DNA from: Metridium senile
Lineage: Eukaryota; Cnidaria; Anthozoa; Actiniaria; Metridiidae
Direction: 5' to 3'
Assembly: GCA_949775045.1 (NCBI GenBank)
Contig: OX459109.1
Coordinates: 866,990 to 930,989, forward strand
Length of the DNA: 64,000 nucleotides
Notes under the pieces: generated by a model
What the model was told of the DNA's origin: nothing
Database searches by the model: none
The model's input: only the letters and a program-made list of their open reading frames with translations
Position numbers and translations under genes: made by a program
In this document: positions 51,770 to 64,000 of the stretch, one piece after another
Numbering within the stretch: the first letter of the stretch is position 1
Layout: each line of letters opens with the position of its first letter

Positions 51770-52515
51770 TATTTAAGGGCAAAATGTAAAACTGTGTTTG
51801 TAGTGTAAAATCAGAACAATGAAAGAAAATACTCTATCCAATATAGGGGAAACATACAAAGAAAAAGGAGGATTCCAAATAACAAACCTTAATTTCTTGG
51901 AATATTTAAGGGCAAAATGTAAAACTGTGTTTGTAGTGTAAAATCAGAACAATGAAAGAAAATACTCTATCAAATATAGGGGAAACATACAAAGAAAAAG
52001 TACGATTCCAAATAACAAACCTTTCTTGGAATATTTAGGGGCAAAACGTAAAACTGTGTTTGTAGTGCAAAATCAGAACAATGAAAGGAAATACTCTATC
52101 CAATATAAGGGAAACATTCAAAGAAAAAGTACGATTCCAAATAACAAACCTTTCTTGGAATATTTAGGGGCAAAATGTAAAACTGTGTTTGTAGTGCAAA
52201 ATCAGAACATTGAAAGAAAATACTCTATCCTGCAATACAAGGGAAACATACAAAGAAAAAGGACGATTCCAAACAACAAACCTTTCTTGGAATATTTAGG
52301 GGCAAAACGTAAAACTGTGTTTGTAGTGCAAAATCAGAACAATGAAAGGAAATACTCTATCCAATATAAGGGAAACATTCAAAGAAAAAGTACGATTCCA
52401 AACAACAAACCCTTCTTGGAATATTTAGGGGCAAAATGTAAAACTGTGTTTGTAGTGTAAAATCAGAACAATGAAAGGAAATACTCTATCCAATATAAGG
52501 AAACATACAAAGAAA
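51770..52515. repeat. About 120-bp tandem repeat, six units
   Basis: Units carry GGAATATTTAGGGGCAAAAC, GTAAAACTGTGTTTGTAGTG and AATACTCTATCCAATATAAG. The middle units are open in one frame (52026-52460, peptide repeat EYLGAKRKTVFVVQNQN), probably by chance. More diverged units continue to about 52900. Confidence 0.85.
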
Positions 52516-52899
52516 AAGGACGATTCCAAACTACAAACCTTTTAAGTATATTTAGACTCAAAATTTAAAATTATGTTTAGTGCAAAAGTAGACAAATAAA
52601 AGGAATGAATACTGACTCTAACTAATAAAAAACAAACATACAAATTAAAAAAAAAGGACGAGTCCAAATAACATACCTTTTTGGGATTTGAAGACGCAAA
52701 ATTTAAAACTTTGTAATTTAGTGCAAAATCAGAACAACGAAAGGAAATACTCTACTAATATTAGAGGAACATACGAATTAAAAAAAAGACGATTCAAAAT
52801 AACAATTTTTTAAGAATATTTGGACGCAAAATTTTTAAACGGCAGTGTATTGAATTTAGTGCAAATTTAAAGAAAATACTCTAAACCAATAAAAGTGAA

Positions 52900-53850
52900 A
52901 CATAATGAGCAAAAAGAAAGAGTGTTATTTTCGAATGATAAGTCTTATATCTTACTTCCTGCCCTGGTTACGACTTTTCTAAGTGATAAAATAAAGTACA
53001 AAAAGCAAATAAATACAAGACAACGTTTCGTAGTAATAATGTTGTCCGGTAATAAGTCTTTATTTGTGTCATAAAGTAGCCAAACATATACAAATAGCTA
53101 AAATGTAGAATATTTTTCACATAGAAATATGAAATTTGCTCAACAAAAGAAATCGTTTGAAAACAAAGTCAAATGTCACAACCAAATAAGTGAAAAAATG
53201 ACAAGATATAAAAGAATATGATAAAGTCAAGTATACGAAATAGAAAAAAATAAAGAAATTTTAAAAAAAACACCGAAAAATCGGTGAAAAACAGTGAAAA
53301 ACAAATCACAGAGAAAATAGCAAAAGAGTAATATAAATTATGTAACAACAGAAAAGAGGAAATAAAGAAGCAAAAAAAAAGCTGTAGAAAATTTGAAGAA
53401 AAAAACGAATATTTAAAATTATTTACTACTAAATACAAAAGATCATTTTATTATCTTAAAAAAATGTTCAAAGACAAAAGGAAAAATATCATATAATTAG
53501 CAACAAAAAACGTGTGTTGATGCCAATTTGAAGAAAAAAACGAATTATTAAGATTGTTGACTACTAAATACAAAAGATCATTTTAATATCTTAAAAAAAT
53601 GTTCAAAGACAATTTCTATTAATAAGTAGAGCAAGAAAAACATGTCATATAATTAGCAACTAAAAACGTGTGTTGATGCCGTTCTATTTAAGGGTGCGCA
53701 GTTGCTAAGAAAATAATGGGACTTATAAATATCAAAAACGTGAAAGCAGAACCATTATGTGACTAAAAACACACACACTGGTGACATTTCAAAAGCCAGT
53801 AATTTATCTTTTTCACATTTACCTACGTACCTCTATATGCTTCGTGATCA
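52900..53850. other. A-rich intergenic sequence with a duplicated segment
   Basis: GAAGAAAAAAACGAAT, ACTACTAAATACAAAAGATC and AAAAATGTTCAAAGACAA recur about 120 bp apart (53390-53480 and 53530-53610). No gene is visible. Confidence 0.5.
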
Positions 53851-54500
53851 CTTGTTCGATTGCTTGGAATTAATGTATAGTTTGATCATGCGTTCGACTG
53901 TTTGAAATTAATTACGTTGAACATTCGTTTGAAGGCTTGGAAAAGCTAATTCCGGTTGATTGTTCGTTCGACTGCTTGGAATTAATGTAGTTAATTTTAA
54001 CGTTTGATCATTCGTTCCATTGCTTGAAATTAATCCAGTTTGATCATTCGTTTTATTGCTTGAAATTAATCTAGTGTGATTCGTTCGAATAATTGAAATT
54101 TTCATTATTTGACCATTCGTTAATTTACTTGATAATGGTCATTTTTTTCGAAAGTTTCAAATCAACTTACTTGATCATTTGTTCGAAATTATGCAAATTT
54201 CCCAAATTTCATATTACTCAGTTTTTTGTATCTGTAATTATTTGTTGGATAATTTGAAACTAAATCAGTTGATCATTCGTTCGATTGTTTGGATTCAGTT
54301 TAATTGATTACGTGTTCGAATGAAAGTAAATTTCTATCAATTTCCTGTTCTCGAGTTTTCCATCTGTGATCATTTGTTCGTTTCTTCAATTGAAACTAAT
54401 TTAGTTGATGATTCCTTCGAATGCTTTCAAGGTTAATTTACGCACTTAAAATCGCTAGAAATAGTGAAATTAACTCACTTGATCATTCGTTCCAAAGTGT
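53850..54500. repeat. Degenerate about 36-bp repeat (GATCATTCGTTCGATTGCTT)
   Basis: Loose repeats of TTGATCATTCGTTCGA and GCTTGAAATTAATCTAGT occur throughout; only the pattern is conserved. Confidence 0.65.
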
Positions 54501-54984
54501 ACTCATTTCTCCAAATGTGATACTTGTGCCGGCTTGAGATGTTTTGCAATCAGAGTAAGTAACATTCTATTGTGTTCCAAATTGAAACATTAATTCAAGT
54601 TCCCGAAAGGGCTTGCGGCCTTGAGGTCGATTAAAGCGAAAGGTAAAATCGATAGGTTTTATGGCACTTCACAGCTTACAAAGCACCTCTCAACGGCAAC
54701 TCATGCATCAATATGAAACGATGAATCAATATTTTAAAGTCCTGAATACAGCTGATCATTGATTGATTGGCCGGCTTGTTTTCTATTATATAAATATGAA
54801 TCGAAATACTACAGTGTGAGAGTGATATGAATCTTGAATATTCAAAATAATTCAATTCAAGTAAAAAGAAATTATTTGATAATGCTAATATTAGTAAAAT
54901 GAAACAAAATCGATACCTTCACACAAGAAAAAGAAGAAAATTAAAGGACCAAAACACTGGATAAATAAAACATTAAATGAAAAG

Positions 54985-55165
54985 ATGATGAAGAATGAAT
55001 GGATGGATGGATGGATAAAAATAGATGAATAAATGGAGAAATAGATGGATAAATGGATGGATAAATGGATGAATGAATAAATAATTATATAGATGAATGA
55101 ACGAATACATGGATGAATGGTTGAATAAATGAATGAATGAATGAATGAATGAATGAATGAATTGT
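54985..55165. repeat. (GAAT)n / (GGAT)n microsatellite
   Basis: ATGGATGGATGG and GAATGAATGAAT runs. Confidence 0.85.
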
Positions 55166-55544
55166 TGAAAGGTTCCTTTGAAACGAAATAGATGTTATTA
55201 AAACAAGAGAAATGTTATGGCCAAACAATCAGTACATGGAGCATTATTTACAAATAGTATTGAATTGTATCTTTAATTGTATCATATTAACTTGTGTATA
55301 TTTCCTATGTACACAACTATCAATATGAAAATAGATTTATGTATACAGCAGTTGGAGATACAAAATACAACCATTAAAAACGTCAGTCTCGATGACATCT
55401 GTGACAGAGATTATTGAATATTCCAGCTGTATAAAGTGTTTTAATAGAAATTGTTAAAACGACTGAGGGAGAGGTAGTTAGTAGTACTGAAATAACTGAA
55501 TAAACCGATAATGCATTAACAGTTACCGGTACTGCAAAAATGAC

Positions 55545-56605
55545 AGGGTAGTGGTTTCTGAGAAAATCAATGCATCCACAGTTACTCATTGCAAAAACGA
55601 CTGAGTAGTGGTTACTGAAATAACTGAATAAATCGATGATGCATTAACAGTTACCGGTACTGCAAAAACGAATGAGTAGTGGTTACTGAAATAACTGAAT
55701 AAATCGATGATGCATCCACAGTTACTCACTGCAAAAACGACTGAGTAGTGGTTACTGAAATAACTGAGTAAATCGATGCATCCACAGTTACTCAATACAA
55801 AAACAACTGAGTAGTGGTTACTGAAATAACTGAATAAATCGATGATGCATCCACAGTTACTCACTGCAAAAATGACAGGGTAGTGGTTTCTCAGAAAATC
55901 AATGCATCCACAGTTACTCATTGCAAAAACGACTGAGTAGTGGTTACTGAAATAACTGAATAAATCGATGATGCATCCACAGTTACTCACTGCAAAAATG
56001 ACTGAGTAGTGGTTACTTAAATAACTGAATAAATCGATGATGCATCCACAGTTACTCATTGCAAAAACGACTGAGTAGTGGTTACTGAAATAACTGAATA
56101 AATCGATGATGCATTCACAGTTACTCACTGCAAAAACGACTGAGTAGTGGTTACCCAAATAACTGAATAAATCGATGATGCATCCACAGTTACTCACTGC
56201 AAAAATGACAGGGTAGTGGTTTCTCAGAAAATCAATGCATCCACAGTTACTCACTGCAAAAAAATTTGAATAGTGGTTTCTGAAATAACTGAATAAATCG
56301 ATGATGCATCCACAGTTACTCACTGCAAAAGCGACTCAGTAGTGGTTACCCAAAAAACTGAGTAAATCGATGCTTCCACTGTTACTCACTGCAAAATTAA
56401 AATGACTGAGTAGTGCTGTGGTCACTCAACCACAAATGAGTAAATCGATGAATACACAGTTACTCACTGTAAAAACGACTCAGTATATAGTGGTTACTGA
56501 AATAACTAACCGAGTAAACCAATGCCGAACCATAGTTACTCACTGCAAAAACGACTTAGTAGTGGTTACTCAAAAGACTGAGTAAATCGATGCATCCACA
56601 GTTGA
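55545..56605. repeat. About 69-bp tandem repeat (GACTGAGTAGTGGTTACTGA)
   Basis: About 14 units contain AATAACTGAATAAATCGATG, ATGCATCCACAGTTACTCAC and TGCAAAAACGACTGAG, some shortened. The minus-strand open frame with the period SNCGCIIDLFSYFSNHYSVV is a product of the repeat. Confidence 0.9.
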
Positions 56606-57141
56606 TACTCACTAGCTGCAAAAGCAATATGGCCGATATATAAAATATGAACCGTTTTCGCGGTGCTTCTTAGGACACGATTGAAGTGAAAATAAACGAT
56701 AACAATCACTTCTACAAGTACAGACTGTCTCTCTGAGTTCCTTAGGAACCATGGTAATATATATAACGTTAACTTGCACACCGCAATAAAGGAAAGAGTT
56801 ACTTACGTTTCGTATGATAACCGTTCTTTGGAGTAAGATTAAGATTGATAACGTTCGAAGCGTCAATAAGTAAATAAGATCATCCTTTAACGATGTGCAA
56901 AGCTACAATTTTAGTCTCGTAATTTATTCACTGTTTTGAACCTGGTTAAGCCCCGAGGATATGATGTAATTATTGTCGATGTGTTGATTCGTATTGTATT
57001 TAACTATAACAAGCAGACATTGAAAATATTATTAAACAACTGCGTTGTTGTTGTTATAATGCTTGTCGATGTTAAAAAAATATTAAGTTGTTTAAATAAA
57101 CTATAAGGCATCTTCGGTCAAACATGTATCTATTGTTGATA

Positions 57142-57910
57142 TACACCTATTTTAAGAATCATTATCGTAGACAAATCTACAGTCAACACTCAAAAGGCTG
57201 CAAAGGATGTCGGTGTTTTTATCGTAGTTTTAACGAAAAGTAGTTTATTACAAGTTTCGAAATATCCCGTTCAACCCTAGTCTCCATCGCAGCCGTTCTT
57301 AGTGTCGTCACGCAACATTCTCGTGACGGCACTAAGAATGGCTGCGAGGGAGAGTAGTAAACAAGACACAAAACCCAGGCGCTGTACTCGGGGGATAAAA
57401 TGACGGGGGGGGGGGGGGGGGGGGGGGTTCCGACGGAACTTCATAATGCAACCCCCCCAAAATACTCAAACCTGAAATTTTACACACAAAAAATACATGA
57501 CATGCCAATTTGAAAACATAAATTGAAATAAATAAATTTGAAGAAACATAAATTGAACTCGGGGTTGTGAAGAAAAAACAAAATACGGGTTTCTTTTTAA
57601 GACCTAAAAAATACGTGGCAGGTCTCTTGACCCAAAAAAATACCCATATCAACGAATAGTGTAAAAATACGTCGGACCTCCCCGTCATTTTACCTCCCGA
57701 GTACATCGCCAGGGAGACAATATACCGACATCCTTTGCAGCCTTGTAACACTTACCACTGCAACAGCTTGCCATGATAATATAGGCATAAACACATTCAA
57801 CTAACAAATCATTTGAAGAACATGTATACAAGAGACAAAATACCGACATCCTTTGCAGCCTTGAGTGTTGACTTAAACTTCGGCTGTGACAACGTTTTTA
57901 AATAGGTGTA
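57142..57910. mobile_element. Composite CACCTATTT-family element with nested inserts
   Basis: The outer ends TACACCTATTTTAAGAATCA and an inverse ending AAATAGGTGTA are each followed inward by the GCAAAGGATGTCGGT / ACCGACATCCTTTGCAG arm, and a second CCGACATCCTTTGCAGCCTT occurs at 57727. Between them are a perfect-looking hairpin (57280-57345) and another inverted-end segment (57378-57713). Confidence 0.55.
57378..57713. mobile_element. Inverted-end segment containing a G25 run
   Basis: The ends CAGGCGCTGTACTCGGGGGA and its inverse (CTCCCGAGTACATCGCC) extend through ATAAAATGACGG. A G run of about 25 sits just inside the left end (57402-57427). The minus-strand open frame across it is not recognisable as a protein family. 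Confidence 0.5.
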
Positions 57911-58257
57911 TTATTTTAATTGATGAAAGCACTGCTGCGCGAACCGTGAAAATAGTTTTCGTCAAACAGTGATATAAACAGAGAGCTATAGCTAAATGGC
58001 CCAAGCGAATGACGTCGTGGAAGTATTATTATTTGATTACATCCTTTACGAGCAATGAAAATGACTTTTGAAGGAAATTAGACAAACGCTTTCAAGGTTG
58101 GACCGAGGAGATAACAAGAGTTGTTAATGCAACATAATGATACAAACACACTCATATGTTTATATTGTGTAAAAAATAAAATTGAATGGTACAAACACAT
58201 AATAAAACATATTGATACAATTATACTCATATGTTTATATTGTGTAAAAAAATAAAA

Positions 58258-58560
58258 TTGAATGGATGGATGGATGAATGAATGAATGGATGGCATGATG
58301 AGTGGATGGATGGATGAACAATTAATAAATAAGTAAGTAAATGAATGAATGAATGAATGAATGAATGAATGAATGAATGAATGAATGAATGAATGAATGA
58401 ATGAATGGAATGATTGATGAATGAATGAATGAATGAATGAATGGATGAATGGAATGATTGATGAATGGATGAATGAATGAAATGATTGACGAATGAAATG
58501 ATTGATGAATGGATGGATGGAATGATTGATGAATGGATGGATGGATGAATTAATGAAAAA
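58258..58560. repeat. (GAAT)n / (GGAT)n microsatellite
   Basis: The longest perfect run of GAATGAAT is 58335-58407. His/Ser/Ile/Phe-rich open frames on the minus strand are artefacts. Confidence 0.9.
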
Positions 58561-59128
58561 TTCAGTGATGAATAAATGAATGAATGAATAAAAAAACAAT
58601 GAATAGGAGGTATAAATAAATGAAAAATTGATGATAAGATAAAATAATAAATATAAAAAAATCCATGATTCAGGACACAACTTAGATCGTTGATTGATAT
58701 ATGTATGTTTGAACAAACAATGAAACGAAAATAAAAAATAGAAAAACATAGGAAAACAAAAATAACTTCGTATTGTTGAATATAAGAAACGTTTTTTTTA
58801 TAAGTGTTCATGAATTCATTAGCTGAACAGGAACACATAAAAAAAGGCAGAGTGCCCAACTGGCAAACATAGCGAAAAAATTACACTGAAAACAAACTAA
58901 GGAACGATTGCAACTTGAGCATACACTTGTAGTCCTTATATACAAAAACCTTGAAAGAGATTGATTTCGAGCTATAATCAAACCTTTTTGACAGTTCGAA
59001 ATATGAATTGAACTCGCCAAATTCGACCTTATGTAGTTGGAATTTAAAAATATAGGTTTATAAATCTTTCAGTGAAATCATTAAAAGTGTTTAGTTGATT
59101 ATATTACATGTTTTTAAGCTATGTAATA

Positions 59129-59535
59129 TACCTATTTCAAAAATCATTGTCGCAGTCGAAGCTACGTACAGTCCACGCTATGAAGTCTGCAAAGGATGTC
59201 GGTAATTTGGACATGATGTATGATTTATTACACGTTTTTTAAAGAAAATATTTATTTCATCATCTATCACTACAACAACTTGTTATGGTCATATAACACA
59301 AACACGTATAAAATACTGTGAGAAATCGATAACAGGAGAAGAAATACCGACATCCTTTAGAGAAATATTTGTTTTATCTACCACTGCACAACTTGTTATG
59401 GTCATATAGCAAAAACACGTACAACCAAAATATATTATGAATAAATCGATAACAAGAGAAGAAATACCGACATCCTTTGCGGGCTTCAACTGTAGCTTTG
59501 GTCGATTGCGACAACGATTTTTGAAACAAGTGTCT
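59129..59535. mobile_element. CACCTATTT-family fold-back element, third copy
   Basis: The left arm ATACCTATTTCAAAAATCAT with TGTCGCAG and GCAAAGGATGTCGGT is mirrored by CCGACATCCTTTGCGGGCTT and TGCGACAACGATTTTTGAAA on the right. An internal direct repeat of the ACCGACATCCTTT arm lies at 59347. Confidence 0.6.
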
Positions 59536-59691
59536 TTATATATATCTTCTCATGCATGACTGATAAACTTATATTATTTGAAACAAAAGGTGTGCCCTAT
59601 TTTCGGTGAGCTCATAAAATATTAAATGAGTTTTTATGAAAAATTCTAAACAAAATTTAATTACGAAGAGGTTTTTTTTAAATTTTAAAAG

Positions 59692-60139
<448 letters not shown>

Positions 60140-60779
60140 TACATGGTTTATAGAATTTCTATTATATAGATAGTTATTATTTGATAAAAAAAATTTAAAA
60201 ATCAATTTTTGTCAACAGAAAAGAAAAAACAATAAAAAAAAAAATCATTTCTGTCAATTGAAATGAAAAATTCGGACACAATTAGTTTTTTTTAATAATT
60301 TATTCATCAATTGTCCATATAATTGCATGCGATGAATATTTTATTAGTCTCAAAAATGTTGTTCCCAAAAACTCCAAAACAATTTCGCAGCGTATCGCTG
60401 TACCAGAAGAAAAATCCACTTATTTAGCTAAAGTTCGAAGGCTGAAAAACCTCACAATATTAAATTTCTTATTTTTTTAAGATGGCCCCTAAATATAGTT
60501 TTGAAATATAGAGTTGAAATCTCAAATAATTGTCTACAAAATTTGTTATTTATTTATCGATACTTTTAGAGTTGTATATATATAATTATGTTACTGGATA
60601 ATGTTACCTGAGGTTTTGCTGTACATGTATCGTGTGCTGCTTTCTCACTCCACGATGAGATAGTGTTTAGTTGGCGATGTAAACTTCTTCAATTACCGCA
60701 AAGAGTATTTACCAATGACTATAGTAAGTTCTTTGAAGAGCTGTAAGTAAGAAAGCTCCAGTTAATCATAGGGAAAACA

Positions 60780-61265
60780 TTTTGAAAACAAGAAGTTTAT
60801 AGTATGTGCTTCATATAGTGCATTTCACATCGTCAGTTCATTACGCTTTTAAACCGTAACTCTATTAAAGTCGAACACCGCAGCTACACGGCTTGCAATC
60901 ATGGAGCTAGTATATAATGTGGAATTTATATAGGGCATTTACAGACATCGTCTCGATGCGCTTTAAAACTTACTATATTAGTACGAAACGCGATATATTC
61001 CTGAACCCGAACACCAAAGTCAATTGGTTTGCAATCATGAAGATCTATATTCAATTAAAGTGATGTGTTCTTATATAGTGCACTACACATCGTCTCGATG
61101 CGCTTTAAAACTAGCTAACTATATCAGTACGAAAACTGAAACTACCTAGTCAAGGCGAACACAAAAGCCAATCGGTTTGCAATCATGAGAATCTATATTC
61201 CAAGTGATGAGTTCTTATATAGTGCACTACACATCGTCTCAATGCGCTTTACAATTAACATGTAT
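60780..61265. repeat. Degenerate 120-140-bp tandem repeat
   Basis: TTATATAGTGCACTACACAT, CGTCTCGATGCGCTTTAAAA and CGGTTTGCAATCATGA recur three to four times. Confidence 0.75.
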
Positions 61266-61544
61266 ACGGATCGCTACAGACTGACGTGGTACACGTTTCC
61301 TGTTTGTTAGCCCTGGATGTACACTAACTTAGTTTAAAACGCACGTTTCAACTCAGTACTTACGAGATAAAGGACTTTACACACATTGCTATCGACAACT
61401 GCCTTCACCCAACCATGTCCTATGAATCATCTACCTACTATATGTACAACTACTTTAAATGGATTGCCAATGGCAACAGATCATTAGATATTTAAAGACG
61501 AAATGCATTATGGGTGTGTAGTGTAATCGAGGCTTTCAATCGGA

Positions 61545-62150
61545 ATATCTTAATAACAACATCCAACAATTGTTCTTGACGAGGATAAATTATATCTCAA
61601 CAATAACTCCCCTGTTCTTGACGAGGATAAAAATTGTAAGCACCTCAATTGGTCAAGTTTACATTTAAATCCATAATATCTGAACAATAACCTCCATGTT
61701 ATTGACAAGAATAATGATTGTAAAAACCTTGATTATTTGTGTTTAGATGTATGCCCGTAATATCTCAACAATAACCTCCATGTTCTTGACGAGAATAATG
61801 ATTGTAAGCAACTCAAAACATTTCAACAATAGCCTCTATGTTTTTGGGGGAAAGCACCTCGATTATTTATTGATTAGATGTATAGTTTTTGGAATAACCT
61901 ATCACCTTTGACAACCTGTGCTAAACTAGCCTGCATAGCTGGCCCTGGGGGATCGGCAGATGATACCTAACGATAGGAACCCATAAATAACCTATCACAT
62001 TGGACAACCTTAACGAAACTAGCTGTATGAACGGCAGATGATACCTAACAATAGTAACCCATAAATAACCTATCACATTGGACAACCTTAACGAAACTAG
62101 CTGTATGAACGGCAGATGACACCTAACAATAGTAACCCATAAATAATAAG
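61545..62150. repeat. Two tandem repeat families (about 70 bp and 79 bp)
   Basis: Up to about 61830, units contain AATATCTCAACAATAACCTC and TGTTCTTGACGAGAATAATG. From 61890, about three units contain CCTATCACATTGGACAACCT and GATACCTAACAATAGTAACC. Confidence 0.75.
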
Positions 62151-62449
62151 CTTTACGTCACTCGATAATCCTCTTAAAAGGTATTAGCTAATAGTAAACG
62201 TTTTTCATCGAAGATGTCTTTCTCGTTAATGTCAATGTCAATGGAACAAAGGGCAAAGACTTCTTTACTATGCGGTCTCTTAGCATCGATGATGTAGTAC
62301 TTGTAAATGTTGGTATTATATAACCTTGTATGATATATTTAGATAGTGGGGGACACGTATTGTGTTGTTGGGGTTAATCCTTTATGATGGAAGCCACTGT
62401 TAGTTTATTGGTTGGAATATGCAGTGGTGTTTTAATTATTTATTACTTG

Positions 62450-62633
62450 TGTTAATTATTACGATTATCATAATGATTGTTATATTTATTATCATCATAA
62501 AATCCTTGCTATTATCGTTATCATTATCAATAACATCATTATCATCATCATCATCATCATCACTGACATGCCATCGTATTTACTAGCTTCCTGCACATCG
62601 TAATTTTCAGTTATGATTACCGTTATTATTGTT

Positions 62634-62690
<57 letters not shown>

Positions 62691-62880
62691 GTCGTCATCA
62701 TCAATATATATTTATAATGACGATTTTCATTATTATCAATCACTATCATCATCATCAACAACATCGTTATAATTTTTCATCATAATCATCATCGTTATGA
62801 TCATTCACTATCATCATCATTATAATCATTCATTATAGCCATCATTATCATCGTCATCATCATCATCATGATAAAATAAA
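62450..62880. repeat. ATC/CAT-rich block
   Basis: (CAT)n is longest at 62635-62695. Poly-Met open frames here are artefacts. Confidence 0.85.
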
Positions 62881-64000
62881 AAAATTGCACCCACTAAATC
62901 ACGTACTCATTTACAAAATTGATAAGAAAGTTTGATTAATCAGGTACACACCGATCATTTATTCCATCACACGTGTGTTTATACCATATCCAGGCGACAT
63001 AAAGGTTAATTGATGATTTTTTTTTAACATAGATGTTTTCATCCAAGTGATGACAGATTGCTTCCCGGTAAGATCTTCTATGAAATATTGGCTTTTAAGG
63101 GGGCAGCCAGAAACGAACTTGTCAAAACAATGCTGACTGAAGAGAGTTATTGTCAATGTTGAAAGAAGAAATATTGGCGTTAATAACCTAAGACAACAAC
63201 TTGGCTGAAGAGAAAATATTGCAATTCATTGAAAGGAAAAAGTTTGGTGCAAAAAAGCAATAAAACATTATCAATATTGGTATTAAAGATGTTTGATGCA
63301 AAAAAGAACTATAGATAACAATATGTCGGTACTAATTAAAATTAAAAAATTAAAAAAATTAAAAAAACAACAAATGAAAACACGGCTAAATGGAGAAAAA
63401 ACATCGTTTGAAAAAAGGAAACATATACTAAGAAATGTAAAAAGAGACAAAATTCTGGCTGATGAAGAAAAAAACCAAAACACTTGAAACAAAACAACAA
63501 CAAAACAAAAAATAAGTTACCTTAGCCAGTACTTATAATAACGTAAGAAAGATCATACGACTTTTGTAAAATTCGAAAACTAAAGTTTATAAAAGTGAAA
63601 GGTTACAGTGCAACCATTTCAAACGAGGCCACCCAGACAAATATTAATTAAAAATGAATATTTTTGCGATCAAAGAAAAGACTTGTGGTTGTTATTACAG
63701 GCTAAGCTAGATGCTTTTTTATCAATCTTGATTCTTTTTTTTTTTCACATTTAATGAAAATTATACTCATTTTTTTTTAAAGCAAGAACGCGGTTGAATT
63801 CGTCGCACTGTATGAAATAAAACGTCTAGAATAGTCCATATTTTCGTTGATTTTATTCTTTAAACAAGAGCCTATATCCACTATTTTTAGCTACGTACAT
63901 CGTGCTATATGCATATTTCAGCACTGTAACTCAAAAACATGACATTTCGTTCGTTCAAAAAGTAAAATTAGTTGATCCCAAAGCGTCTATAATGATAATT
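62881..64000. other. AT-rich intergenic end of window, no gene recognised
   Basis: Short open frames (for example 62959-63156 minus) show no family motif, and homopolymer A and T runs are frequent. Confidence 0.4.

Noticed and set aside
55586..56323. 245-codon minus-strand repeat protein (SNCGCIIDLFSYFSNHYS)
   Set aside because: The 69-bp unit is a multiple of three, so the frame stays open by arithmetic. Units also differ by frame-breaking indels outside this part.
57332..57751. 139-codon minus-strand frame with a poly-proline run
   Set aside because: The proline run is the G25 homopolymer, and the frame lies inside nested inverted-repeat elements.
60609..60697. Possible isolated minus-strand exon ending in a gtaaca donor (RSLHRQLNTISSWSEKAAHD)
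   Set aside because: There is one open frame of about 27 codons with a weak donor, no clear partner exon and no family signature. It cannot be supported without transcripts.
62959..63156. 65-codon minus-strand frame with Cys and Pro
   Set aside because: There is no recognisable motif, and AT-rich sequence gives such frames often.

Overview
The window is animal nuclear DNA: genes split into many short exons with GT-AG introns, AT-rich non-coding sequence, dense micro- and minisatellites and several small terminal-inverted-repeat elements. There are no bacterial-type operons. The two recognisable gene families are alpha-2-macroglobulin (A2M), a thioester protease inhibitor, and a single-exon rhodopsin-class GPCR. 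The GPCR style and AT-rich, intron-dense genes make an invertebrate, perhaps an anthozoan cnidarian, my best guess; this is inference only.

Positions 1-42.8 kb hold a cluster of three closely related A2M-like genes. Gene A (plus strand, 2-6767) is the 3' part of a gene that starts left of the window. Genes B (minus, 25050-9438) and C (minus, 42446-26607) appear complete. I could trace 36 exons in each, from a signal-peptide exon to a stop codon, with compatible splice phases throughout. The predicted proteins are 1501 aa (B) and 1506 aa (C), the size of A2M, with MG domains, bait region, thioester domain (GCGEQNM) and receptor-binding domain. B and C are a direct tandem duplication offset by about 17.2-17.4 kb. 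A and B are a large inverted duplication, tail to tail, separated by a 54-bp satellite whose polarity flips in the middle.

The paralogues are nearly identical in most exons. They differ sharply in the last third of the bait exon (exon 18), where length and sequence change in frame while both flanks, including the intron start, are conserved. This is where attacking proteases cut A2M, so the cluster looks like a set of inhibitors diversified for protease recognition. The introns hold different repeat expansions in each copy, including two minisatellites that multiply a real exon-intron boundary (exon 10 acceptor in B, exon 9 donor in C).

42.8-48.3 kb carries repeats and one intronless GPCR gene on the minus strand (46863-48098) with a cluster of CCAAT boxes around its 5' end. 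48.3-64 kb holds no gene I can support; it is AT-rich with tandem repeats, tRNA-like and MITE-like elements and simple repeats.
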